A DNA stretch of 64,000 bases from contig NZ_ASGZ01000037.1 of the NCBI RefSeq assembly GCF_000495475.1, positions 1-64,000 of the forward strand, read 5' to 3'. The position numbers and the translations under genes are program-made. The notes beneath the pieces were generated by a model that worked only from the letters and a program-made list of their open reading frames with translations, searched no databases and was not told the DNA's origin. This stretch comes from Candidatus Halobonum tyrrellensis G22 (GTDB lineage Archaea; Halobacteriota; Halobacteria; Halobacteriales; Haloferacaceae). Positions 49,930 through 61,444 of this stretch are shown one piece after another; positions within the stretch are counted from its first letter, which is position 1, and each line of letters opens with the position of its first letter.

Positions 49930-51739
49930 CGAACCCACCCCCCTCGCCGCCGACGCGTTCGATCACGAGGAACGACAGCGTCGTCACCGCCAGCAGGACG
50001 GTCCCCATCGCCGTCGCGGCGCCCAGCCGCCGGCCGATGAACCGCTCGACGGCGACCGGCATCGTGTAGCTCCCGCTCCCCTCCGCGAGGATGACCGTCG
50101 CGTCGAACTCGCCGACCGAGATGGCGAACGCGAACGCCGCGCCCGCGACGACGCCCGCCCGCACCAGCGGGAGTTCGATGTCCACGAGCGCGCGGAGTCG
50201 CGACGCGCCGAGCGCGCGGGCGGACTCGACGAGCGAGCGGTCGAGCGACTCCAGCGGCGGCGCGACCGTCCGCACCACGAACGGGTACGCGCCGACCGCG
50301 TGGGCGGCGACGACGGCGACCGTACCCGTGACCGTGAACCGGTAGCCGAACGCGGTGACCCCGAACACCAGCCCCCGGAGCATCCCGAGACCGACGACGA
50401 TGCCCGACACCGCCAGCGGCGCCATCGAGAGCGCGTCGACCAGCCACCGCCCGCGGAACCGGCGGGTCGTCAGCACGCTCATCGCCACGCCCGTCGGGAG
50501 CGCGACGGCGAGCGTGCCGACGCCGAACAGCAGCGAGTTCACCACCGCGGGCAGCGGCCGCACCTGGAACGACGCGCCCGCGGTCTGCCGCCGGAGCAGG
50601 AAGCGATAGGCGTCGAGCGAGAGCCGCCCCTCGACAGTGAGGCTGCCGTAGATCATGCTCGCCAGCGGGCCGAGGAAGACGACCGCGACCACCAGCGCGT
50701 AGCCCGCGACCGCCAGCCGCGAGACGACCCGCTCGCGCGTCCACGAGTCGGGGAGCAGCGACTCGCGGGCCGGCGGGCGGGTGTCGCGCCGCCGCTGGGA
50801 CTGCGCGCGCTCGTAGCGGAGGTAGATCGCGGTGAGTGTCAGCGACACGCCCGCCTCGACGGCGGCGAGCGCGGCCGCCTCGTGGTAGTCGAGCCGGCGG
50901 ACCGCCGAGTAGACGAACACCTCGACGGTGGCGTACCGCGCGCCCCCCAGCGCGAGCACGATGGGGAACGAGGCGAACGTGAACACGAACGTCAGCGTCG
51001 CGCCCATCAACACCGCGGGGAGCAGTTGCGGGACCACCACGTCGCGGAACGCCCGCCGGGGGTCCGCGCCGAGCGAGCGGGCCGTCTCCACCGCGCCGGC
51101 GTCGACGCTCTCCCACGCCGCCGTCGTCACGCGCGTCACCAGCGGCGCGTTGTAGAAGGCGTGCGCGACGATGATCGCGCCGAGCGACGGTAGCAGGTCG
51201 AGTTCCGACAGGCCCAGCGCCGACAGAAGCGCGTTGAGCGTGCCGCTCGCGCCGAACATCGAGTAGAACCCCACCGCGACCATCACGGAGGGGAGGACGA
51301 ACGGGAGGATGGTGACCGAGCGGAGCGCGCGCCGGCCGGGGAACTCGAAGCGCGCGAGCACCCACGCGCCGGGTAGGCCGAGCGCGACGCTCGCGACGGT
51401 CGAGAGGAGCGCCTGCCACGCGGTGAAGCCGAACAGTCCGAGCGTCCCCAGCGCTCCCGGCTCGCGCAGCGTCTCCCGGACGAGCGCCGCGGGGTCGGTG
51501 AGCAGCCGCGCGAGCCAGCCGACGTAGAACTCGCCGGTGAGCACCTCGACCAGCGGTCCCGCGGTGAGCCGCCCGTTCACGACCACCGCGTCGACGAGCA
51601 CCGTCGCCACCGGGTAGTAGAACAGCGCGCCCAGCAGGAGCGCGGTGACGACGGCGAGGACCGGCAGCGCGTACCGGTCGGCCGACCGGCCGCGTCCGTC
51701 CCCGCCCGCGTGTGCCGGGTCGGACGACCCGCGGCTCAC
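49922..51739 (-). CDS. ABC importer permease, two fused halves (ThiP/FbpB type)
   Basis: A 605-residue permease with about 12 transmembrane helices in two halves. Each half has the EAA loop that docks the ATPase: TARSLGADPRRAFRDVVVPQLLPA in the first half, and SARALGASRLRALVDIELPLVRAG in the second. Fused double permeases of this length are characteristic of thiamine and ferric-iron importers. The GTG start is at 51739, 70 bases after the binding-protein gene. Its 3' end overlaps the ATPase gene. Confidence 0.92.
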   Translation of the reverse strand: MSRGSSDPAHAGGDGRGRSADRYALPVLAVVTALLLGALFYYPVATVLVDAVVVNGRLTAGPLVEVLTGEFYVGWLARLLTDPAALVRETLREPGALGTLGLFGFTAWQALLSTVASVALGLPGAWVLARFEFPGRRALRSVTILPFVLPSVMVAVGFYSMFGASGTLNALLSALGLSELDLLPSLGAIIVAHAFYNAPLVTRVTTAAWESVDAGAVETARSLGADPRRAFRDVVVPQLLPAVLMGATLTFVFTFASFPIVLALGGARYATVEVFVYSAVRRLDYHEAAALAAVEAGVSLTLTAIYLRYERAQSQRRRDTRPPARESLLPDSWTRERVVSRLAVAGYALVVAVVFLGPLASMIYGSLTVEGRLSLDAYRFLLRRQTAGASFQVRPLPAVVNSLLFGVGTLAVALPTGVAMSVLTTRRFRGRWLVDALSMAPLAVSGIVVGLGMLRGLVFGVTAFGYRFTVTGTVAVVAAHAVGAYPFVVRTVAPPLESLDRSLVESARALGASRLRALVDIELPLVRAGVVAGAAFAFAISVGEFDATVILAEGSGSYTMPVAVERFIGRRLGAATAMGTVLLAVTTLSFLVIERVGGEGGGFGG

Positions 51740-51809
51740 GCTCTCACCCTCGTGTCCGCGCGCCGTCGCCGGCGCTCGCCCGCCCGCCGGCGACTCCCGC
51801 GGCGCGCGC

Positions 51810-52988
51810 TCACCCGCTGGCGAACCGCCGCGCCCAGTCGTCGGTCCACGTACCGAGGTTGCCTTTCAGCTCCTCGTAGGTGAAGGTGACCGCTTCGGCC
51901 GGCTCCTTGGCGTACTCGGCGTACTCGTCGGGGAGCGGCGCGTCCTCGATGGCGGGGAACGCGACGTTCCGCTGGGCGATGCCCGCCTGTATCTCGGGGG
52001 TCAGGGCGAACTCCATGAACCGCCGCGCGAGGTCGGGCGCGTCGGCGTCGGCGAACCGCGCCATCCCCTCGGGGTTGGCGTACCCCTGGTCGTTCAGGAA
52101 CCGGATCCGGTGGCGCTGGAGGTCCTGGTCCTCGCGGTTAGCGTACACCTGGTCGGTGGAGTAGGAGACGACCATCGGCGCCTCGTCGCTCTCGTAGGCG
52201 GCGTACGCGTCCTCCCAGCTCCCGAGGACGACCACGTCGTTGTCGCGGAGGTCGGCCCAGTAGTCGAGGTAGCCGTCCGCGCCGAACCGCTCGATCGTGT
52301 GGAGCATGAACGCCTGGCCGGTGGTCGACGACGTGGGGTTCTGGGCGATCAGGTCGCCCTCGTACGCGGGGTCGAGCAGGCTCTCGAACGTCTCGGGGGC
52401 GGTGAACTCGCCGCCGTCAGCGGTGGCGTTCCACACCAGGCTGACGTAGCCCGTGTCGAACGGCACCGCCCGACCCTCCGGGTCGAACCGGAGCCCCTCT
52501 TTCACCCGGTCGCTCCCCGCCAGGTCGCCCGCCTCGGCGAACAGCGGGTCCGTGAACTGCCCCGACCCCTGCTGTTCGTCCACCCGGATGAGCCCGCTCG
52601 TGTCGAGACCCACGTACACGTCGGCGTCGAAGTCGGCGCCCTGCCGCGCCCGCTCGATGTAGTAGTTGAGTTCGTTGTCGGGCGTCTCGTACCGGAGGGT
52701 GGCGCCCGTCTCTTCCTCGAAGCGCCGCTTGAGCCACGCCCCGGGGCTGGTGCTCGGCGCGTCGACGAACGCCGGGTACGCCGCCACGACCAGCGTCTCG
52801 TCGCCCGCCGTCGCCGACCCGGTCGTCGTGCCCGTCTCCGACTCGGTTCCGGTGGCGGTCCTCGTTTCGGTCCCGCCGTCGGCGGGCGCGCCGGTCGACC
52901 CCTCCGTCTCGACCTGCTCGGCCGAACAGCCGGCGACCAGCGCCAACCCGCCCGCGCCCGCCGTCTCCAGGAATCGTCGTCGGTCCAT
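51810..52988 (-). CDS. thiB: Thiamine-type ABC substrate-binding lipoprotein
   Basis: A 392-residue binding protein. A Tat motif (RRRF, 3-6) is followed by a lipobox ending in C21 (LALVAGC) and a Thr/Glu/Gly-rich linker to about residue 62. The mature fold begins TLVVAAYPAF and includes ARFEEETGATLRYETPDNE-like and FDTGYVSLVWNATADGGEFTAPETFESLLDPAYEGD segments typical of ThiB/TbpA. The family also has Fe3+ binders, so thiamine or a relative is the best guess. It heads the operon with the permease and ATPase. Confidence 0.87.
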   Translation of the reverse strand: MDRRRFLETAGAGGLALVAGCSAEQVETEGSTGAPADGGTETRTATGTESETGTTTGSATAGDETLVVAAYPAFVDAPSTSPGAWLKRRFEEETGATLRYETPDNELNYYIERARQGADFDADVYVGLDTSGLIRVDEQQGSGQFTDPLFAEAGDLAGSDRVKEGLRFDPEGRAVPFDTGYVSLVWNATADGGEFTAPETFESLLDPAYEGDLIAQNPTSSTTGQAFMLHTIERFGADGYLDYWADLRDNDVVVLGSWEDAYAAYESDEAPMVVSYSTDQVYANREDQDLQRHRIRFLNDQGYANPEGMARFADADAPDLARRFMEFALTPEIQAGIAQRNVAFPAIEDAPLPDEYAEYAKEPAEAVTFTYEELKGNLGTWTDDWARRFASG

Positions 52989-53115
52989 TACCGAGTTGTT
53001 TCACGCTGTGGTACTTAGCCTCCGCGGTCGAGCGGGACCGCCCGACGACCGCCTCGCGGCCGCCCCCGCCGCGGGGGAACGGTTTTCCCCCGCCGGGCCG
53101 CCCGGGCGGGTACGA

Positions 53116-54138
53116 GTGAACCCGAGTCGTCGGACCGTGTTGGCGGGGCTGTTGGCGGCGATACTGGTGCTCACGGCGGTGGTGCTCGCGGACGTGCTCT
53201 CGACGGTGGTGTTCGCGGTGACCGTCGGGTACGTGCTCTACCCGCTCCGCCGCCGGGTTCGCGACCGCGGCGCCTCCCGCCGGGTCGCCGCCGCGAGCGT
53301 CACGGCCGCGGCGTTCGCCGGGGTGCTCGCGCTGGCCGCGCCGCTGGGTTTCCTGCTGTACCAGCGGGTCGATACGTTCCTCGACCTCCTGATGGCGCTC
53401 CCCGATCGGATCCCGGTCGAACTCGCGGGGTTCACGTACGTGATCGAGGTGGAGGCGGCGTTCACCGCGCTCGCGGGCGCGCTCCAGGGGGTGGCGGTGT
53501 CGGTGGCGACGGCCGCGCCCGTGCTCGCGTTGAAGGCGCTGCTGTTCGTGCTGCTCATCTACGGGCTGCTGTACCAGCCGCACGCGCCGCGGGTCGCGCT
53601 GCTGCGGCTCTGCCCCCCCGAGTACCACGACGTGCTGTTGGCGCTCGACCGCCGAACCGCGAACACGCTCCGCGCCATCTACGTGCTGCAGGCGGCGACA
53701 GCCCTCGGCACGTTCGTCGTCGCGCTCGCGGCGTTCTGGGCGCTGGGCTACCGGTCGCCGTTCGGACTCGCGGTCGTCGCGGGCGTCCTCCAGTTCATCC
53801 CCGTACTCGGCCCGAGCGTCGTCATCGCGGGGCTGGCGGGGTACGACCTCCTCCTCGGCAACGCGGTCCGCGCGGCGCTCGTGGTCCTGGTCGGACTCCC
53901 GGTCGTCGGCTTCGCGCCCGACGCGGTGATCCGGCCGCGGCTGGCGGGCGAGACGACGGACCTCCCCGTGTCGGTGTACTTCGTCGGGTTCGTCGGCGGC
54001 GTGCTCACGCTGGGTGCGGTCGGGTTCGTCGTCGGGCCGCTCGTGGTCGCCCTGCTCGCGGAGGTGGTCGGACTGCTCTCGACGGGACCGGTCAGCGAGC
54101 AGGTGCGGCTGCCCGACGTCCCGGACGCCGAGGAGTGA
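53116..54138 (+). CDS. AI-2E family transporter
   Basis: A 340-residue polytopic protein of the AI-2E (YdiK/TqsA-like) permease family. There are about eight transmembrane helices. The conserved LLALDRRTANTLRAIYVLQAATAL segment is followed by LAVVAGVLQFIPVLGPSVV and a C-terminal LSVYFVGFVGGVLTLGAVGFVVGPL-like stretch. The GTG start at 53116 leads directly into the first helix. Most archaeal members have unknown substrates, and transport of AI-2 itself is doubtful here. Confidence 0.88.
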   Translation: MNPSRRTVLAGLLAAILVLTAVVLADVLSTVVFAVTVGYVLYPLRRRVRDRGASRRVAAASVTAAAFAGVLALAAPLGFLLYQRVDTFLDLLMALPDRIPVELAGFTYVIEVEAAFTALAGALQGVAVSVATAAPVLALKALLFVLLIYGLLYQPHAPRVALLRLCPPEYHDVLLALDRRTANTLRAIYVLQAATALGTFVVALAAFWALGYRSPFGLAVVAGVLQFIPVLGPSVVIAGLAGYDLLLGNAVRAALVVLVGLPVVGFAPDAVIRPRLAGETTDLPVSVYFVGFVGGVLTLGAVGFVVGPLVVALLAEVVGLLSTGPVSEQVRLPDVPDAEE

Positions 54139-54176
54139 GCCCGCCGGCCGGCGGCCCCGGACCCGCCGCGTTCGGC

Positions 54177-54992
54177 TTACGTGTCCGCCCCGTCGGCGTC
54201 CGCGTCCCCGCGCAGTTCCCCGCCGCGCTCGCGCCACTCGGTGAGACTCCCCTCGTAGAAGGCGAGGTCATCGTACCCCAGGTGCCGGAGCACGGTGTAC
54301 GTGTGGCTGATCCGCCGGGCGGTGTTACAGTAGAGGACGACACGCCTGTCGGGTGTGATACCCCGCCCTTCGAGCACCGATTCGAGTTCCTCGCGGGGTC
54401 TCAAACCCCGGGTGTCGGCGTCGACGAGTTCGAGCCAGTCGAGTTGGACCGCGCCGGGGAGGTGGCCCGCGGCGTACTCCTCGGGTTCGCGCGTGTCGAC
54501 GACGACGACGCCCTCGCCCGCCTCGGCGGCGTCTACCGCGTCCGCCACCTCCTCGAACCCGACGAGCGGCGAGCGCCCCGGCTCGCTGGTCTCGTAGTCG
54601 GTCGGCTCGGGGTCGGCGTCGTCGCTCGTCGTCTCGCGCTCGCGGCTCCACGCGGAGTAGTCGCCGTCGAGGAGGTGGAGCGTCGCGGGGTCGTGGCCGT
54701 ACAGTTCCGCGGTGACGAGAAAGCGCGCCGCGAACACGCCGTGGGTGTCGTCGTACGCGACGATATCGTCGCCCGGGTCGACGCCCGCCTCCGACAGCAG
54801 GTCGGCCCACACGTCCGCGCCCGGGAGCATCCCCTCGTCGCCCTCCGAACTCCGGAACGACGCGAACGGCACCGACACCGCGCCGGGGAGGTGGCCGATG
54901 CCGTCGAACTCCCACTCGTCGCGCACGTCCACGAGCCGAACGTCGGGGTCGCCGAGTCGCTCGGCGACCCACTCCGGGGGGACTACGTCCAT
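54177..54992 (-). CDS. tssA: Thiosulfate sulfurtransferase, two rhodanese domains
   Basis: A 271-residue enzyme that transfers sulfane sulfur from thiosulfate to acceptors such as cyanide. Two rhodanese domains: the first (1-120) is inactive, with Asp in the loop VAYDDTHGVFAAR where Cys would be. The second (145-255) carries catalytic C222 in VVLYCNTARRISHT. An acidic linker (about 118-140) joins them. It is divergent from a second sulfurtransferase gene (55240-56100), a pairing I associate with tssA/tssB of haloarchaea near oriC1. Confidence 0.9.
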   Translation of the reverse strand: MDVVPPEWVAERLGDPDVRLVDVRDEWEFDGIGHLPGAVSVPFASFRSSEGDEGMLPGADVWADLLSEAGVDPGDDIVAYDDTHGVFAARFLVTAELYGHDPATLHLLDGDYSAWSRERETTSDDADPEPTDYETSEPGRSPLVGFEEVADAVDAAEAGEGVVVVDTREPEEYAAGHLPGAVQLDWLELVDADTRGLRPREELESVLEGRGITPDRRVVLYCNTARRISHTYTVLRHLGYDDLAFYEGSLTEWRERGGELRGDADADGADT

Positions 54993-55239
54993 GTTCTCGT
55001 TCCAGCGGCGGGGACCAAAAGTCCCGCCGCACCGGTGAGCCTCCCGCCCGCCCCCGACCGGGGCAGATGTGGCCGGAAGCCCGCGCCCGCCCTCCCGCGG
55101 CTCCCGACTGTCGGACGGGCGAAACGTGCCCGCCGGGTCGGACGGCTATACCGGCAACTGTATCCGCTACTCCGGACGAATGGCCGGACCTGCCGGGGGT
55201 ACTGGTATTATGCGTCGGGGGACCGAAGGTCGGGCTGCA

Positions 55240-56100
55240 ATGTCAGACTACGCGAAGGACGTGCTCGTCTCGGCGGACTGGGTCGAGGAGCATCTCGACG
55301 AGTTCCAGTCGGACGACGACGAGTACCGACTGGTCGAGGTGGACGTCGACACCGAGGCGTACGACTCGGGCCACGCGCCCGGCGCGATCGGGTTCAACTG
55401 GGAGACCCAGTTGCAAGACCAGACCCGACGCGACCTGCTCACGACGGAGGACTTCGAGGACCTCAACGCCTCGCACGGCATCTCGAACGACTCGACGGTC
55501 GTCATCTACGGCGACTCCTCGAACTGGTTCGCGGCGTACACCTACTGGCAGTACAAGTACTACGGCCACGACGACGTCCGCCTGATGGACGGCGGCCGCG
55601 AGTACTGGGTCGACAACGACTACCCGACCACCGACGAGGAGCCCTCGTTCCCCGAGACGGAGTACGAGGCGGCGGAGCCGGACGAGTCGATCCGCGCGTA
55701 CCGCGAGCAGGTCGACGCGGCCATCGACGCGGGCGTTCCGCTCGTCGACGTTCGGTCCCCCGAGGAGTTCCGCGGCGAGATCCTCGCGCCCCCGGGCCTC
55801 CAGGAGACCGCCCAGCGCGGCGGCCACATCCCCGGCGCGAGCAACATCTCGTGGGCCTCCACCGTCAACGAGGACGGGACGTTCAAGACCGCGGACGAAC
55901 TGCAGGAACTGTACGAGGGGGTCATCGACGCCGGCGACGACGAGATCGTCGCCTACTGCCGGATCGGCGAGCGCTCGTCGATCGCGTGGTTCGCGCTCCA
56001 CGAACTGCTCGGACAGGACCAGACCGTCAACTACGACGGCTCGTGGACCGAGTGGGGGAACCTCGTCGGCGCGCCCGTGGAGACGGGCGACGCCGAGTGA
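55240..56100 (+). CDS. tssB: Thiosulfate sulfurtransferase, two rhodanese domains
   Basis: A 286-residue sulfurtransferase. The N-terminal domain (5-130) has the VDVDTEAYDSGHAPGAIGFNW start and a Cys-less loop (YGDSSNWFAAYTYW). The C-terminal domain has RSPEEFRGE and catalytic C240 in VAYCRIGERSSIAW, the loop of the thiosulfate-type enzymes. The ATG at 55240 is used; an in-frame ATG at 55210 would overlap the TATA-like TATTATG at 55206. The last codons are part of a 20-bp sequence repeated after the stop. Confidence 0.93.
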   Translation: MSDYAKDVLVSADWVEEHLDEFQSDDDEYRLVEVDVDTEAYDSGHAPGAIGFNWETQLQDQTRRDLLTTEDFEDLNASHGISNDSTVVIYGDSSNWFAAYTYWQYKYYGHDDVRLMDGGREYWVDNDYPTTDEEPSFPETEYEAAEPDESIRAYREQVDAAIDAGVPLVDVRSPEEFRGEILAPPGLQETAQRGGHIPGASNISWASTVNEDGTFKTADELQELYEGVIDAGDDEIVAYCRIGERSSIAWFALHELLGQDQTVNYDGSWTEWGNLVGAPVETGDAE

Positions 56101-56184
56101 GCGAAGCGAACGAGGCGTCGGAGTAACGGCGGCGAGGTCTCCGTGGCGAGCCGCCCACAGAATAGGGCGACGCCGAGTGAGCGA
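56085..56184. repeat. 20-bp direct repeat spanning the tssB stop codon, with a hairpin between the copies
   Basis: GGGCGACGCCGAGTGAGCGA is found exactly at 56085-56104 (including the tssB stop codon) and at 56165-56184. The 60 bases between contain GTGGCGAGCCGCCCAC, an imperfect hairpin resembling the perfect one at 29070-29086. Confidence 0.75.
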
Positions 56185-56321
56185 GCACGCGGTCGGCAGA
56201 CCGACGGCGCGGTCCTCGGGCCGTCCCGTCCGCAAACGGATCGACGCCGACCGCCGATTTTTCCGACTCGTTCACCGGGGCCGACCGAACGCGACGCCCG
56301 CGGTCGGGACGCCGCCGCTCC

Positions 56322-57953
56322 CTACGCGAGCACCCACGCCGCGACCCGGGGGGTGAGGAACGACTCGACGAACGACGCGACCACGAGCAGGAGCGCGAGA
56401 CCGACGAGGACGTACGCCGCCCGCCGGATCTCGCCCGCGACCGCGGGCGCGTCGGTCCGGCCGCGGACGCCCCGCCAGCCGACGACGCCCAGGTGGAAGC
56501 CGAGCGCGCCCGCGAGCGCGAGCGCCGGGAGTTCGACGACCCCGTGTGGGGCGACCAGCGCGAGGAACGCGGCGAGGTCGAACACGCCCGCGAGCGCGCC
56601 GACGAGCGCGCCGTTGAACCCGAGGCTGGCGGCCGCGGGGAGACCGAACGCCAGCCCGCCGTACGCGCTGCCGGCGGCGACGAGCCAGTTGTTCGCGGCG
56701 ATGGTGACGAACGTGCCGAGGGGGAACGCGCCGAACACGTTCGACACGTCGCCCGGCGGGCCGAGGCTGACGCCGTAGCGGGCGGTGACGGCGTAGCCGA
56801 CGACGATACTGCCGAACAGCACCGCGTGTGCGGCGGCGACCGCGACGAGGTGTCCACGGGTGAACCCGACGAGTTCGCGCCAGCCCCGGGCGAACGTCCG
56901 TCGGACGCGCGTCGCCGCGCCGGGGCGGTCGGGACCGCGTCCGACCGCGCCGGGGTTCCCGTAGCGCTCGTCGGTGCCGAGTCCGGTCCGCGCCCGGCCG
57001 GCGTACAGCGCGGTCTCGAACCCGTCGAGCAGCGGCGCCACGACCAGCGGGACGACCACCGCGTTCAGTTGTGAGACGCCGAGCAGCCCCAAGAGCGCGA
57101 ACGCGACGGCGACCCCGACGGTGACGCCGAACGTCACGAGCGCGTACCCCACCGCGGCGCCGAGGTGGTGGCGGACGAACCCGAGGCTCCGCCGGGCGGC
57201 GGTCAGCGACCCGACGCCGTCGACGACGACGGCGGCGTCGGCGAACGACAGCGCGAGCAAGACGAGCAGCGCGACCAGGCCGCCGACCGCGACCAGCGGG
57301 CCGCCGAGCGCGAGCCCGAGCGTCGCCTTGACGGCGGCGAGCGTGAGGAGGATGGCGAGCGGCACGCCGACGAAGGCGGCGACCACCGCCGCGCGCAGCA
57401 GCGCCAGCCCGAGGAACGAGGTCCACCGGCGGCTCCCGCGGACGCCGTCGACCAGCGGGTCGCGGCCGTCGAGCGCCGCCCACACCGTCTCGCGGGTGAC
57501 GGCGGCCGCGACCGACTGGAGCACGAGCGCGGCGACGAGCGTACAGAGTAGTCCGACGCCGAGCAGCCAGCCGACCTCGGGGGTGGCGAGTCCGGCCAGC
57601 GCGTCCTGCTGTTCGGGGGTGAACGTCGGCGTCGCGGGGTCGCCGCCGAACCCGCCGAATCCGCCGAACCCGTCGAAGACACCGCCGCCGCCGGGCGTCG
57701 CGGCGTCGCGCTCGACGTCCGAGAAGGCGCGGACGACCGCCTCGATGCGGCCGTCGACGACCAGCAGGCCGACCGCGGCCCCGAGCGCGACCAACAGCGG
57801 GGTGCGGGCGGCCGGGAGCGCGCCGAGCGCGAGCAGGTACGCCGGGAGGACCGCGGCGGGGCGACCGACGAGCAGTCGACCGGCGGCGGTGAGCGCGCCG
57901 GAGACGGAACGGGACCGGTCCGTGGGTGAGGGGGACACGGGTTCGACTGCCAC
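56322..57953 (-). CDS. Large membrane protein with C-terminal SpoIIM (stage II sporulation M-like) domain
   Basis: A 543-residue polytopic protein with a GTG start at 57953. The N-terminal half (about 30-330) has six or more helices, a Gly/Phe-rich loop at 90-105 and a HHLGAAVGYALVTFGVT-like segment. The C-terminal part (about 350-543) has the SpoIIM pattern: ELVGFTRGHLVAVAAAHAVLF, SNVFGAFPLGTFVTIAANNWLVA, GALVGALAGVFD and HGVVELPALALAGALGFHLG. In archaea such proteins have no link to sporulation; a role in membrane or vesicle organisation is only a guess. Confidence 0.82.
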   Translation of the reverse strand: MAVEPVSPSPTDRSRSVSGALTAAGRLLVGRPAAVLPAYLLALGALPAARTPLLVALGAAVGLLVVDGRIEAVVRAFSDVERDAATPGGGGVFDGFGGFGGFGGDPATPTFTPEQQDALAGLATPEVGWLLGVGLLCTLVAALVLQSVAAAVTRETVWAALDGRDPLVDGVRGSRRWTSFLGLALLRAAVVAAFVGVPLAILLTLAAVKATLGLALGGPLVAVGGLVALLVLLALSFADAAVVVDGVGSLTAARRSLGFVRHHLGAAVGYALVTFGVTVGVAVAFALLGLLGVSQLNAVVVPLVVAPLLDGFETALYAGRARTGLGTDERYGNPGAVGRGPDRPGAATRVRRTFARGWRELVGFTRGHLVAVAAAHAVLFGSIVVGYAVTARYGVSLGPPGDVSNVFGAFPLGTFVTIAANNWLVAAGSAYGGLAFGLPAAASLGFNGALVGALAGVFDLAAFLALVAPHGVVELPALALAGALGFHLGVVGWRGVRGRTDAPAVAGEIRRAAYVLVGLALLLVVASFVESFLTPRVAAWVLA

Positions 57954-58054
57954 CGCCCGCCACCTAACCCTACCGCCGGCGGGCGGCGCGGTGTGGGGCG
58001 GCGGGCGGGCCGCGTCCCGAGGGTTTCAAGCGGCCGACCGCCCTACCCGGCGGC

Positions 58055-58681
58055 ATGGACGGGGACACCCTTCTCGACGACGTTCGCGACGCCAACGAGA
58101 CGCCGCTGTCGCGGCTCGGCTCCTCCAAGTCGCTGTACGCGCTCACCGGCGGCGAGATGGAGGCGGGCGCGGTCCGCGCCGCCGTCGCGGCGGAGGCGGC
58201 GGCCGCCCGCGAGACGTTCGAGGCGTGGAGCGCCGACGAGGAGAGCGGCGACGCCGCCGGCCTGTTCGGCTCCGTCGCCGACGACGCCCGCGGGCACCGC
58301 GACTCGCTCGCGCCCGACGGGTTCGACGCCGACGAGGCGCACGCGTTCCCCGAGTTCGACGCGCTCGCGGACCTGACCGACACCGCGGCGCGGGCGGGCG
58401 GACTGCTCGCGCGGCTCGTCGTCGCGCGCAGCCGCGCCGAGCAGGCGGTCGGCTTCTTCGTCGGCGACGCCGACCCCCAGAGCGCGAGCGAGTTCCGGTC
58501 GTACCGCGACGACCTCGCGGCGCGACTGGAGGCGGCGGTCGACCTGCTCGACGACGTCTGCGAGTCGGACGGCGAGTGGGACGCCGCGCGCGACGCCGCC
58601 GACGCGGTCGTCGAGGCGGCGTACGACGACTACGTCGAGACGCTCGAGTCGATGGGCGTCAAGCCAAAGAACGTCTGCTGA
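58055..58681 (+). CDS. Conserved haloarchaeal helical protein (ferritin-like look)
   Basis: A 208-residue acidic all-helical protein. It begins LLDDVRDANETPLSRLGSSKSLYALTGGEME, a start I associate with a haloarchaeal family often labelled transcription antitermination protein without evidence. The long helices, with regularly spaced Glu, Asp and His, recall ferritin-like or rubrerythrin-like bundles, but the metal-binding E-x-x-H pairs are not convincing. It ends KPKNVC. Function unknown. Confidence 0.65.
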   Translation: MDGDTLLDDVRDANETPLSRLGSSKSLYALTGGEMEAGAVRAAVAAEAAAARETFEAWSADEESGDAAGLFGSVADDARGHRDSLAPDGFDADEAHAFPEFDALADLTDTAARAGGLLARLVVARSRAEQAVGFFVGDADPQSASEFRSYRDDLAARLEAAVDLLDDVCESDGEWDAARDAADAVVEAAYDDYVETLESMGVKPKNVC

Positions 58682-58727
58682 GGCGGACCACGCGCTCCGC
58701 CGGGTTCGTCGAGCGCGCTCGTACGGC

Positions 58728-59024
58728 TCAGACGCCGGGCAGGTTCTCGCGGTAGGCGCCGATCCGCTCGACGGCCGCGTCGGTGTGCTCCGCCACCGCG
58801 TCGCCGCCCTCCTCGCCGAGTTCCCTGAGGACGTTCGTCCGGCGCGCGAGCGACCCGTGGTCGGGACCGCGCTCGCGGTCGGCGGCGTCCGAGAGCCGCT
58901 CCGCCTGCGTCTCCAGCCGCTCGCGCAGGTCGTCGTCGTCGGCCGCTCCGGCGGCCTCCCGGAGGTGGTCGCTCGCCGCTTCGAGTTCCGCGGGGTCGGG
59001 TCCGTCCGTGTTCTCTTCGCTCAC
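58728..59024 (-). CDS. Small helical haloarchaeal protein
   Basis: A 98-residue acidic protein starting with GTG at 59024. It has three predicted amphipathic helices: DPAELEAASDHLREAAGAAD, DDLRERLETQAERLSDAADRE, and the C-terminal NVLRELGEEGGDAVAEHTDAAVERIGAYRENL. It resembles a widespread small haloarchaeal family of unknown function. The longer frame to 59111 adds an Arg-rich N-terminus that I regard as spurious. Confidence 0.6.
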   Translation of the reverse strand: MSEENTDGPDPAELEAASDHLREAAGAADDDDLRERLETQAERLSDAADRERGPDHGSLARRTNVLRELGEEGGDAVAEHTDAAVERIGAYRENLPGV

Positions 59025-59313
59025 AGCCGCTTCACGCGCGGGCCGGAGGAAAACTCCACCGACCGACGCGACTCCGGGTCGGCGCTCGCGTCGACCGCCC
59101 CCCGACCGCACGCGAGTGTAGCTTTACACCGGAGCGGGCGGCCACCCCGCCCGTGACCCGATGACCTGACCGTCGCCGCGGGCGGTGGAGCGGTCGCGCG
59201 GCGCGCCCGCCCGCGGAACGCCAAACGCCCGCGTCGCCTGCTAGCTACCGTCGTGAGCGCCGTCGAGCGGAGCGACCGCGCCGGTCAAGTGCGTCCGGCC
59301 CGTTGACACGCCA

Positions 59314-61380
<2,067 letters not shown>

Positions 61381-61444
61381 GCCCGGCCCGCGGCTCCGAC
61401 CGTCGGGACTGTCGGGGGTCGAACTCGAACTCGGACGCCGAGCG

